Below are positions 1 to 5,187 of a stretch of DNA of 5,187 nt, piece by piece. The notes under the pieces were generated by a model. The model made no database searches and was not told the origin of the DNA. It was given only the letters and a program-made list of their open reading frames with translations. Origin of the DNA: Bog-159 sp035541265. Lineage in GTDB: Bacteria; Acidobacteriota; Terriglobia; Bryobacterales; Bryobacteraceae. The stretch is from contig DATKNQ010000244.1 of the NCBI GenBank assembly GCA_035541265.1, positions 1 to 5,187 of the forward strand. The letters run 5' to 3'. Within the stretch, counting starts at the first letter, position 1, and each line of letters starts with the position of its first letter. The translations under genes were made by a program, and so were the position numbers.

Positions 1-114
1 ACATCCTGGCCGCCCGAATTCCTGGATCTTGCCGGCGCCTTTCCCGACTTTCCCGATGCTACCGAACTCCGTCAGGGCTACGGTGAAGACGTCCCGCGGG
101 AGCGCCTCGATTGA
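1..114 (+). CDS. vapB: VapB/AbrB-type antitoxin, C-terminal fragment (5' end outside window)
   Basis: Frame 1 is open from the left edge to a TGA at 112-114 and gives 37 residues. They begin TSWPPEFLDLAG and end with GYGEDVPRERLD. A 'WPPxFL/F...aGa...' segment followed by an acidic/arginine-rich tail is typical of the C-terminal, toxin-binding part of short AbrB-fold antitoxins paired with PIN toxins. The N-terminal DNA-binding domain would lie left of the window, so the fold itself is not seen. The stop overlaps the TTG start of the PIN toxin, the usual antitoxin-first, translationally coupled layout. Antitoxins of this class neutralise the toxin by wrapping its active site and, with it, repress their own promoter; that promoter and operator are also outside the window. 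The call rests mostly on context plus the short tail. Confidence 0.75.
   Translation, partial: TSWPPEFLDLAGAFPDFPDATELRQGYGEDVPRERLD
98..102 (+). promoter_or_regulatory. Ribosome binding site supporting the TTG start of vapC
   Basis: GGGAG lies 8 bases before the TTG at 111, inside the end of the antitoxin gene. No other start codon occurs in the toxin frame between the in-frame TGA at 84-86 and 111, so this site and the TTG together define the start. It implies coupled translation of antitoxin and toxin. Confidence 0.6.
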
Positions 115-509
115 TCCTGCTCGACGCGAACGTCCTGATTCACTACCTCAAGGGTGACCCCGCCATCGTGGCCCACATCCAACGTGCCAAGCCCGGCGAA
201 CTGGCGATCCCCGCGATGGTGGTTTATGAGCTGGAGTACGGCACGCTGCGCTCCACCCTTCCGCCGCGCCGCCGCCGCCAATTGGAAGGTGGCCTCGGAC
301 ACTTCCACCACGTGCCCTTCGATACCGCCGCGGCCCTGGCCGCCGCGCGCATCCGCATCGAACTGGAGCGCCAAGGTACGCCCATCGGCCCCCTCGCCAC
401 GCTGATCGCCGGCACAGCCCTCAGCCGCGCCGCCACGCTGGTCACCAACAACGCCGCCGAATTCGCGCGCGTCCCCGCGCTGCGCGTCGTCGACTGGCGA
501 TCCGCCTAA
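111..509 (+). CDS. vapC: VapC-type PIN-domain toxin (ribonuclease) with a substituted catalytic aspartate
   Basis: A 132-residue protein, normal length for VapC, made of one PIN domain. VapC toxins are Mg2+-dependent endoribonucleases that cut tRNA or rRNA and block translation until bound by VapB. Visible motifs: LLDANVLI with D5, VVYELEYG with E40, PFDTAAALAAARIRIELERQG (65-89 region), PIGPLATLIAGTALS (91-105) and LVTNNAAEF (110-118). The last two are where the family normally has PLDxLIAA and TxN/D. Here the third acidic residue is Ala96 (codon GCC, 396-398), while the rest of the motif is intact. D5 and E40 are kept. The TTG start overlaps the antitoxin stop in TTGA, and no other start is available before Met36. 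The gene ends 9 bases from the convergent dehydrogenase, with no evident terminator between them. The family call is firm; catalytic activity is doubtful because of A96. Confidence 0.9.
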   Translation: MILLDANVLIHYLKGDPAIVAHIQRAKPGELAIPAMVVYELEYGTLRSTLPPRRRRQLEGGLGHFHHVPFDTAAALAAARIRIELERQGTPIGPLATLIAGTALSRAATLVTNNAAEFARVPALRVVDWRSA

Positions 510-518
510 CCGCCCCGC

Positions 519-1448
519 TCAATACCCCCGCCCCTTATCCACCACATTCTCGAGCGGCTCCCCCTTCCGGTACCGCTCAAAATTATCCAAAAACATCTGC
601 ATGGCCCGCTGTTTCCAGTCCGGCGTATGATCCGCCGCGTGCGGCGACAGCAGCACATTATCCAGCCCGTAGAAAGCATGCCCCGCCGGCAGCGGCTCCT
701 GGTCGAACACATCCAGCGCCGCACCGCCGATCCGCCGCTCGCGCAGCGCCGCCACCAGCGCAGCCTCATCCACCAGCGGCCCGCGGCCGACGTTGATCAG
801 CACCGCCTCCGCCTTCATCGCCCGCAATTCCGCCTCGCCGATGATCCCGCGCGTTTCGGGCGTGAGTGGTGTGGCCAGCACCACGTAATCCGAACGCGCC
901 AGCAGCTCGCGCTTCCGCTCCGGCCCGTCCGCCCGCCGCAGCCCGATCGTACGCATCCCCATCGCCTCCGCCCTCCGTGCGGCTGCCTTCCCGATGTCGC
1001 CCATCCCGATCACACCCATTGTCTGGCCGGCGATCTCCACCGTGTCGAACTGGTCCCACACGCCCGCCGCCTGGCTGCGCACCATCCGGCGCAGCCCTTT
1101 GGCGAAGAACAGCACCGCGGCGATCGCGAATTCGCCCAGGATCTCGCTGAAGATACCGCGCGCATTCGTCAGCGGCACCGGGCTCTCCGCCAGCTCCGGG
1201 AACAGCAGTTCGTCCAGCCCCGCCGATCGCGAATGAACCCAACGCACCCGCGGCGCCATCCCCCACACCTGCCGCAGCAGCTCCCGGCTCCCGGTCCAGT
1301 TCAGGATCACGTCCGCTTGCGGCGCCAAATCGGCAAATGCCTCCATCCGGTTGCCTGCCGCGATGCGAACGCCCTCCGGCAGCGCTTCGAGCATCCCCAA
1401 CAGAGGATCGGTGGGATCGGCCAACACGAGAACAGTCGATAGGTCCAT
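519..1448 (-). CDS. D-isomer-specific 2-hydroxyacid dehydrogenase (hydroxypyruvate/glyoxylate reductase or PGDH-like)
   Basis: A 309-residue protein with the two-domain architecture of NAD(P)-dependent D-2-hydroxyacid dehydrogenases, cytosolic, with no signal peptide. The substrate domain comes first and contains HSRSAGLDELL (72-82). The Rossmann domain follows, with the dinucleotide loop VIGMGDIG (146-153). The catalytic trio is complete: Arg222 in INVGRGPLVDE, Glu251 in DVFDQEPLP and His270 in LLSPHAADHTP. The end of the second Rossmann strand reads IGLRRADG; arginines rather than an acidic residue here suggest NADPH preference, which is inference. The family reduces 2-ketoacids such as glyoxylate, hydroxypyruvate or phosphohydroxypyruvate reversibly. 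At about 310 residues, with no ACT domain, it is shorter than biosynthetic SerA and resembles GhrA-like reductases, but the exact substrate cannot be read. The ATG at 1448 is the first possible Met after an in-frame TAG only four codons upstream. No clear Shine-Dalgarno precedes it. It is transcribed alone, divergent from the TPR gene. Confidence 0.92.
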   Translation of the reverse strand: MDLSTVLVLADPTDPLLGMLEALPEGVRIAAGNRMEAFADLAPQADVILNWTGSRELLRQVWGMAPRVRWVHSRSAGLDELLFPELAESPVPLTNARGIFSEILGEFAIAAVLFFAKGLRRMVRSQAAGVWDQFDTVEIAGQTMGVIGMGDIGKAAARRAEAMGMRTIGLRRADGPERKRELLARSDYVVLATPLTPETRGIIGEAELRAMKAEAVLINVGRGPLVDEAALVAALRERRIGGAALDVFDQEPLPAGHAFYGLDNVLLSPHAADHTPDWKQRAMQMFLDNFERYRKGEPLENVVDKGRGY

Positions 1449-1534
1449 TGGCAGAAGCTACCACGTTGCCGGTCACGCCGGTCGCGCTCTGCCCAACCCA
1501 ATCAAAATAAGGAGAATCCCCAGAGCCGGACCGG

Positions 1535-1562
1535 CGGACAAACAGAGCCGCAATGCTAGACT
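1535..1562 (+). promoter_or_regulatory. Candidate extended -10 promoter, + strand
   Basis: TGCTAGACT at 1554-1562 is an extended -10 (TGn plus TAGACT, 4 of 6 to TATAAT). CGGACA at 1535-1540 is a 4 of 6 match to TTGACA, with a 16-base spacer. If used, transcription would begin near 1569 and leave a leader of about 200 bases before the TPR gene. Weak consensus; not proven. Confidence 0.3.
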
Positions 1563-1638
1563 CTCTATCGGTATGCGATCGATCGGAGTGCTTGGCTTTG
1601 TTGGTCCAAAAAGCCACCCCGTCCTCCGCTGTACAAAG

Positions 1639-1656
1639 ATGCACAAGAATGCACAA
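1639..1656 (+). repeat. Direct repeat of ATGCACAA, two copies 10 bases apart
   Basis: ATGCACAA occurs at 1639-1646 and 1649-1656, a period of 10 bases, so both copies face the same side of the helix. A looser relative, GTACAAAG, precedes them at 1631-1638. Phased octamers between divergent genes can be regulator binding sites, but they are short enough to arise by chance. Confidence 0.3.
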
Positions 1657-1735
1657 TTCCACGCAATCAAATTCTCGATCGCGCGAACGCCCCGCGAAAC
1701 CCGCCTGCCCATCCAGTCATCCAAGTATGAAGAGA

Positions 1736-1741
1736 TACAAT
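1736..1741 (+). promoter_or_regulatory. Candidate -10 box for the TPR-permease operon
   Basis: TACAAT matches TATAAT at 5 of 6 positions. Transcription would start around 1748 and give a leader of about 20 bases that still includes the AAAGGA sequence at 1748-1753. The upstream -35 is poor (CAGTCA at 1714-1719 matches 3 of 6), so another activator or sigma factor would be needed if this is the true promoter. Confidence 0.35.
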
Positions 1742-1767
1742 TAAGTGAAAGGAACCATCGCACGAGA

Positions 1768-2622
1768 ATGCGCCTGTTGGTAGCCGCTGCGTTGCTGGTG
1801 TCCCCGCTCCTGGGGGCTTCCTCGCCGGAGATGGAGCAAGCCCGTAAGCTCTATCGTTACACCGACTACGACGGTTCCCTCGAGGTTCTGCGGGGTATCC
1901 AGCCGAAGGATGCCGAGGTTTTTCTGCTCATCGGCCAGAACCATTACATGCTCGGCGACTATAAGCAGGCCACCGACAGCATCCAGAAGGCTGTAGCGGC
2001 TGATCCGGATAATTCGGAGTACGAGCTTTGGCTGGGCCGCGCTTTCGGACGCCGTGCGGAAACCTCCAGCCCGTTTACGGCGCCATCCAACGCCAATAAG
2101 GCCCGCACGCATTTTGAGCGCGCCGTGCAGTTGAATCCCCGAAACATGGAGGCCCTCAGCGACCTGTTCGAATATTACCTGGAAGCGCCCGGGTTCCTCG
2201 GCGGCGGGCTCGACAAAGCCGTCGGTATCGCCAATCGGGTGGCCGAGATCGACGCCGCTGAGGGCCATTGGGCGCAGGCGCGCCTGGCCGAGCGCCGTAA
2301 GGAGTTCGATACGGCCGAACATCATCTGCAGTTGGCGGCCAGCATGGCGCCGCAGCAGGTCGGCCGGCTGATCGATCTGGGCCGTTTCCTGGCGAAGCAG
2401 GGCCGCTACCAGGAAAGCGACCAGAGCTTCCGCAAGGCCGAGAAGATTGCGCCGAATAGTCCGCAGTTGATGTACGCGCGTGCCGACGCCTACATTCAGG
2501 AGGGCCGCAACCTGGAAACCGCGCGTAAACTGCTGAAGCGCTACCTCCAGGCCCAGTTGACGCCCGACGATCCGCCGCGCTCCGAAGCCGAAAAACTCCT
2601 CAAAAAGGTGTCCGGCGGTTAG
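1768..2622 (+). CDS. Exported TPR-repeat protein
   Basis: A 284-residue protein. It begins MRLLVAAALLVSPLLGASS: a basic residue, a hydrophobic core and a plausible signal peptidase I site after Ala17, so it probably acts in the periplasm or at the envelope. No lipobox cysteine is visible. The rest is a helical solenoid of roughly seven tetratricopeptide units at about 20-48, 49-81, 82-125 (broken by an insertion near 96-110), 126-162, 164-195, 196-230 and 231-265. Most units end in the ADPxN-like turn (AADPDN, QLNPRN, KIAPNS). TPR solenoids bind partner proteins, and none of these motifs is enzymatic. The open frame runs far upstream, but ATG 1768 is chosen because the signal peptide begins there and no better Met lies nearby. 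AAAGGA sits 14 bases before it, which is long. The permease gene starts 3 bases after the stop, so a shared transcript and related job are likely. The specific partner is unknown. Confidence 0.88.
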   Translation: MRLLVAAALLVSPLLGASSPEMEQARKLYRYTDYDGSLEVLRGIQPKDAEVFLLIGQNHYMLGDYKQATDSIQKAVAADPDNSEYELWLGRAFGRRAETSSPFTAPSNANKARTHFERAVQLNPRNMEALSDLFEYYLEAPGFLGGGLDKAVGIANRVAEIDAAEGHWAQARLAERRKEFDTAEHHLQLAASMAPQQVGRLIDLGRFLAKQGRYQESDQSFRKAEKIAPNSPQLMYARADAYIQEGRNLETARKLLKRYLQAQLTPDDPPRSEAEKLLKKVSGG

Positions 2623-2625
2623 CCC

Positions 2626-3831
2626 ATGCTTCTGGGCGAAGCCCTCGACTTCAGTTACAAGGCCCTGAAGGCCAATCCCATCCGTTCCTTTCTTACCGGG
2701 CTGGGAATGGTCATCGGGACCGCTTCGGTCATCCTGGTAGTCACTATCTCGCTGACCAGCCGCGATTACATTCTGGAGCAGATTGAGGGCGTCGGCTCCA
2801 ACATGATCTTCGCCTACTACGAAGGCGCCACCCAGACCACCGCGCAGGCCGACGCCGACTTCGTCAAGATGGCCGACGTCGACGCGGTGCGCGAGCGCCT
2901 CGCCGGCCGCATCGTGGCCGCGACGGGCATCACTACCAGCTTCGACCGCATGCGCATCGACGGCAAGGAGCGCGACGTGCGCGTGAACGGCTCCGACCAG
3001 GACTATCAAGCCGTGCGCAACCTGATCGTCACCACCGGCCGTTTTCTGGACGCGAGCGACGTGGCCCTGCGGCAAAAAGTCGCGCTGCTGACCGATAAAC
3101 TGGCCGCGCGGCTCTACGGCACGCGCGACGGCGCCACGGGCCAGATTATCAAGGTGCACGGGTTGCAGTTCACAGTAATCGGCACCTTCCGCGAACGCGT
3201 GGAAAGCTTCGGGCAATCGGAACTGTCGCAGGATACAATCCTGATTCCGTACACCGTGCTGCGCTACTTTACCCCGGTCGAGCGCATCGATCCTATGTAC
3301 GTGCAGGTGCGCTCGCCGCAGGACGTCGAAGCCGTGACGCAATCCGTGCGGCAGATCCTCGAATCGCGGCACCGCCCGGGCGCGAACTATCACGTCGAGA
3401 ACCTCACGGCGATTCTGGACGCCGCCAAGAGCATCGCGCTGATCCTGAGCCTGGTGCTGATTCTGGTGTCCGCCATCGCGCTGGTGATTTCGGGCATCGG
3501 CATCATGAACATCATGCTGGTGACGGTGACCGAGCGGACGCGCGAAATCGGCCTGCGCATGGCAGTGGGCGCGTCCCGCCGCGAGATCCAAATTCAGTTT
3601 CTGACCGAGGCCGTGCTGGTGAGTCTCTCCGGCGGCATGATCGGCATTCTGGTGGGCGTCGCGATTCCGCTCAGCGTGCAGTTATTCGTGGGAACGGTCG
3701 AGATCCCCATCTCCGCCACGGCCATCGCGGTCGCCTTCGGCGTGTCCATGATGACCGGCTTAATCTTTGGAATGCTGCCGGCCAACCGTGCCGCGCGGCT
3801 TAGCCCGACCGAGGCGCTCCGGTATGAATAG
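2626..3831 (+). CDS. MacB/FtsX-type ABC transporter permease
   Basis: A 401-residue inner-membrane protein with the MacB layout. Transmembrane helix 1 is at about 21-43 (after KANPIRSFLTGLGMVIG). A large periplasmic MacB_PCD-like domain covers about 44-268. The C-terminal FtsX domain has three helices at about 270-297, 325-355 and 361-384. The cytoplasmic loop TERTREIGLRMAVGASRREI (302-321) is the classic FtsX coupling segment that contacts the ATPase, and the end PANRAARLSPTEALRYE is also diagnostic. Such permeases pair with a separate LolD/MacB-like ATPase and often a MacA-like adaptor. They use mechanotransmission to expel peptides, lipoproteins or antibiotics, or to activate envelope enzymes. 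Neither ATPase nor adaptor is in this window. The start follows the TPR stop by 3 bases with no strong ribosome site (AAGGTG is 15 bases away), which suggests translational coupling. Length is normal for a single, non-duplicated permease. The substrate is unknown. Confidence 0.93.
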   Translation: MLLGEALDFSYKALKANPIRSFLTGLGMVIGTASVILVVTISLTSRDYILEQIEGVGSNMIFAYYEGATQTTAQADADFVKMADVDAVRERLAGRIVAATGITTSFDRMRIDGKERDVRVNGSDQDYQAVRNLIVTTGRFLDASDVALRQKVALLTDKLAARLYGTRDGATGQIIKVHGLQFTVIGTFRERVESFGQSELSQDTILIPYTVLRYFTPVERIDPMYVQVRSPQDVEAVTQSVRQILESRHRPGANYHVENLTAILDAAKSIALILSLVLILVSAIALVISGIGIMNIMLVTVTERTREIGLRMAVGASRREIQIQFLTEAVLVSLSGGMIGILVGVAIPLSVQLFVGTVEIPISATAIAVAFGVSMMTGLIFGMLPANRAARLSPTEALRYE

Positions 3832-3959
3832 ACGGAGTGCGAGCGAGTGCCGTGCTACTATGGTCGGGAATCCGTTCAGAATATTAAGGATGAGATCCGT
3901 TTGGGCCCCTGCGACGAACAGATCCTTCCGCGAAAAGAATAGGAGCACACACACCGAAC
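3832..3959 (+). promoter_or_regulatory. Promoter and leader region of the UDP-sulfoquinovose synthase gene
   Basis: The gap holds an extended -10, TGCTACTAT at 3853-3861 (TGn plus TACTAT, 4 of 6). A -35 is not evident at the usual distance, which extended -10 promoters can tolerate. Transcription from it would begin near 3868 and give a leader of about 90 bases. That leader has a 7-base direct repeat ATCCGTT at 3870-3876 and 3895-3901, and a weak 6-base inverted repeat. No intrinsic terminator for the permease gene and no known riboswitch is recognisable. The gene may therefore be both independently transcribed and read through. Confidence 0.4.
3941..3945 (+). promoter_or_regulatory. Shine-Dalgarno sequence of the UDP-sulfoquinovose synthase gene, unusually distant
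   Basis: AGGAG lies 14 bases before the ATG at 3960; 5-9 is typical. No alternative ATG, GTG or TTG occurs in frame between the TGA at 3891-3893 and 3960, so the start is secure and the spacing is real. Confidence 0.5.
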
Positions 3960-5159
3960 ATGAAGATCGCAGTCTTGGGAGGCGACGGTTACTGCGGGTG
4001 GGCCACCGCGCTTTATTTGTCCGGCAAAGGACACGAAGTTGCCATTATCGACAACTTCTCACGCCGGCAGTGGGACCATGAACTGGGCGTCGAAACGCTG
4101 ACGCCGATTCGTCCGCTGGCCGAGCGCCTCAAGGTGTGGCAGCAGCATACGGGCAAGACGATCGAGACGTTTGTGGGCGATGTCACGGATTACGATTTCC
4201 TGGCCTCCGCCATTCAGGCGTTTGAGCCCGAGGCCATCGTGCACTTCGCGGAACAGCGCGCCGCTCCCTATTCCATGATCGACCGCAAACACGCGGTGTT
4301 CACGCAGGTGAACAACGTGGTGGGCACTCTGAATCTGCTCTTCGCCATCCGCGAGTTTCAGCCCGAGTGCCACCTGGTGAAACTGGGGACCATGGGCGAG
4401 TACGGCACGCCCAACATCGACATCGAAGAAGGCTACATCGCCATCGAACACAACGGGCGCAAAGACGTCCTGCCCTTCCCCAAGCAGCCGGGCTCGTTTT
4501 ATCACCTCTCGAAGGTGCACGACAGCCACAACATCATGTTTTGCTGCCGCATCTGGGGACTGCGCGCCACCGACCTGAATCAGGGCGTAGTGTACGGAAC
4601 CATCACTGACGAAGTCTCGATCGACGAAGCGCTGATCAATCGCTTCGATTACGACGAGGTCTTCGGCACGGTGCTCAACCGTTTCTGCGTGCAGGCTGCC
4701 GTGGGATATCCGCTCACCGTCTACGGCAAAGGCGGGCAGACGCGCGGCTACCTGGACTTGCGCGATACGGTGCGTTGCGTCGAACTGGCGTGCCTCAACC
4801 CCGCGCAAGCCGGCGAATGCCGCGTCTTCAACCAGTTCACCGAGCAGTTCTCGGTGATGGACCTCGCCCGCATGGTGAAAGCCGCCGGCCAGAAGATGGG
4901 ACTCAGCGTGGAGGTCGAGCATCTGCCGCCGCCGCGCGTGGAGGCCGAGCAGCATTACTACAACGCCAAGCACTCCAAGCTGATCGATCTCGGCCTGGAG
5001 CCGCACCTGCTATCGGAATCGCTGCTCGACTCGTTGATGAATATCGCGGTGAAGTACCGCGACCGCATCGATGAATCGCTGTTCCCGCCACAGGTCAACT
5101 GGCGGAGCGCGCGGAACATGCGCAAGCGCGGCCTGGGCCGCGTGGCGACTTTCTCCTAG
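3960..5159 (+). CDS. sqdB: UDP-sulfoquinovose synthase (SQD1/SqdB family)
   Basis: A 399-residue, full-length extended SDR enzyme. The family converts UDP-glucose plus sulfite to UDP-sulfoquinovose using tightly bound NAD+, the committed step for the sulfolipid SQDG and, in some archaea, sulfated N-glycans. The nucleotide loop is VLGGDGYCGWAT (5-16), with the strand-2 acidic residue in IIDN (29-32). The catalytic set is Thr144 and Glu147 in KLGTMGEYGTP, plus Tyr181 and Lys185 in SFYHLSK. Long family-specific blocks are kept: EQRAAPYSMIDR (98-109), TDLNQGVVYG (204-213), NRFCVQAAVG (240-249), YGKGGQTRGYLD (255-266), FNQFTEQFSV (290-299) and PRVEAEQHYYNAKH (325-338). These match my recollection of plant chloroplast SQD1 far better than generic sugar epimerases, so the assignment is specific. 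There is no signal or transit peptide, so it is cytosolic. The ATG is the only start in the open frame. The sulfoquinovosyltransferase (SqdX/SqdD) is not in the window. The stop may interlock with that of a convergent gene. Confidence 0.95.
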   Translation: MKIAVLGGDGYCGWATALYLSGKGHEVAIIDNFSRRQWDHELGVETLTPIRPLAERLKVWQQHTGKTIETFVGDVTDYDFLASAIQAFEPEAIVHFAEQRAAPYSMIDRKHAVFTQVNNVVGTLNLLFAIREFQPECHLVKLGTMGEYGTPNIDIEEGYIAIEHNGRKDVLPFPKQPGSFYHLSKVHDSHNIMFCCRIWGLRATDLNQGVVYGTITDEVSIDEALINRFDYDEVFGTVLNRFCVQAAVGYPLTVYGKGGQTRGYLDLRDTVRCVELACLNPAQAGECRVFNQFTEQFSVMDLARMVKAAGQKMGLSVEVEHLPPPRVEAEQHYYNAKHSKLIDLGLEPHLLSESLLDSLMNIAVKYRDRIDESLFPPQVNWRSARNMRKRGLGRVATFS

Positions 5160-5187
5160 ACGAACTGATACTTTTCGGTCTTCTCGT
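5156..5187 (-). CDS. Possible C-terminus of a convergent gene (partial, unidentified)
   Basis: Read on the minus strand, one frame is open from the right edge to a TAG that is the complement of 5156-5158. It encodes a plausible charged tail ending EKTEKYQFV. Its stop and that of the synthase gene (5157-5159) share the palindrome CTAG, a common way for convergent genes to meet. The other strand offers no start codon in these bases. Nine complete residues are too few to name a family, and the frame could be open by chance. Confidence 0.35.
   Translation of the reverse strand, partial: EKTEKYQFV

Larger units (their letters stand above)
1449..1767. other. Noncoding divergent intergenic region
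   Basis: This 319-base spacer separates the divergent dehydrogenase and TPR genes. It is less GC-rich than its surroundings, with A/T-rich patches such as AATCAAAATAA near 1500-1510 and the stretch leading to 1741. I see no gene with a credible start, ribosome site and composition. It contains two candidate + strand -10 elements (1554-1562 and 1736-1741), a perfect 10-base palindrome CGATCGATCG at 1576-1585, and a phased octamer repeat at 1639-1656. The dehydrogenase promoter must also lie here, but no convincing minus-strand -35/-10 pair stands out. Confidence 0.7.

Noticed and set aside
264..282. GCC/CGC-rich low-complexity run inside vapC
   Set aside because: It encodes the PPRRRR segment at a place where VapC proteins often carry a similar basic helix, so it is ordinary coding sequence.
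627..1442. A 271-residue + strand frame opposite the dehydrogenase gene
   Set aside because: Arg/Pro/His/Gln-rich shadow of a gene with all its catalytic motifs intact.
1576..1585. Perfect palindrome CGATCGATCG
   Set aside because: Short, built from a repeated GATC-type unit, and common by chance in GC-rich DNA; no second copy was noticed in the window.
1553..1744. A 63-residue + strand frame in the spacer
   Set aside because: The only SD-like sequence (AAGGAG near 1509) is about 40 bases from its ATG. The product is Ser/Arg/Cys-rich with no family signal, and its start overlaps the candidate -10.
1473..1763. A 96-residue minus-strand frame in the divergent spacer, with a hydrophobic C-terminal stretch (LGILLILIGLG)
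   Set aside because: No ribosome site, no recognisable family and an untypical composition with several Trp and Cys. The hydrophobic end comes from the A/T-rich patch near 1500 and could be chance.
1351..1767. A 139-residue N-terminal extension of the TPR protein in the same open frame
   Set aside because: It would overlap the 5' end of the dehydrogenase gene, looks like low-quality translated spacer, and would bury the clear signal peptide that starts at 1768.
1741..3591. A 616-residue antisense reading frame across the TPR and permease genes
   Set aside because: It is His/Arg/Gln-rich, has no recognisable domain, and lies opposite two genes with strong family signatures. Long antisense frames are expected in GC-rich codon usage.
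3886..3927. Inverted repeat AAGGAT ... ATCCTT in the synthase leader
   Set aside because: A 6-base stem with a 30-base loop is too weak to call a terminator or riboswitch; no T-run follows.
3767..4081. A 104-residue + strand frame bridging the end of the permease gene and the start of the synthase gene
   Set aside because: It overlaps two well-supported genes in a different frame, and its composition is shadow-like.
4059..5006. A 315-residue antisense reading frame inside the UDP-sulfoquinovose synthase gene
   Set aside because: The + strand protein matches a known enzyme along its entire length; the antisense product shows no domain and has shadow-like composition.

Overview
This is a GC-rich chromosomal stretch from a bacterium with signal-peptide secretion and a MacB/FtsX-type envelope permease, so probably a diderm. 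It holds no rRNA, phage or insertion sequence to fix the taxonomy. GC-rich codon use, a chromosomal VapBC pair, an FtsX-type permease with no ATPase beside it, and a plant/cyanobacterial-style UDP-sulfoquinovose synthase would fit a large-genome soil Acidobacteriota (Solibacter/Bryobacter-like). That placement is inference, not proof.

Layout from left to right. Positions 1-509 hold the 3' end of a VapB-type antitoxin gene and a complete vapC toxin gene (TTG start, overlapping the antitoxin stop). The toxin lacks one of its conserved catalytic aspartates. Only 9 bases later, on the opposite strand, ends a complete D-2-hydroxyacid dehydrogenase gene (519-1448). A 319-base noncoding divergent spacer (1449-1767) has promoter-like elements and a short phased repeat. 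Then come two co-directional genes 3 bases apart: an exported TPR protein (1768-2622) and a MacB/FtsX-type ABC transporter permease (2626-3831). A 128-base gap with an extended -10 element leads to a complete UDP-sulfoquinovose synthase gene (3960-5159). The last bases may be the C-terminus of a convergent gene whose stop codon interlocks with that of the synthase.

The gene blocks appear functionally independent: a toxin-antitoxin remnant or active pair, a metabolic oxidoreductase, an envelope transport/scaffold pair, and the committed step of sulfoquinovose (sulfolipid or sulfoglycan) synthesis. The points most worth a second look are the substituted VapC active site, the TPR-permease pair without an ATPase, and the strongly conserved SQD1/SqdB-type enzyme in what looks like a non-photosynthetic bacterium. 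I found no CRISPR array, tRNA, rRNA, transposon or recognised riboswitch.
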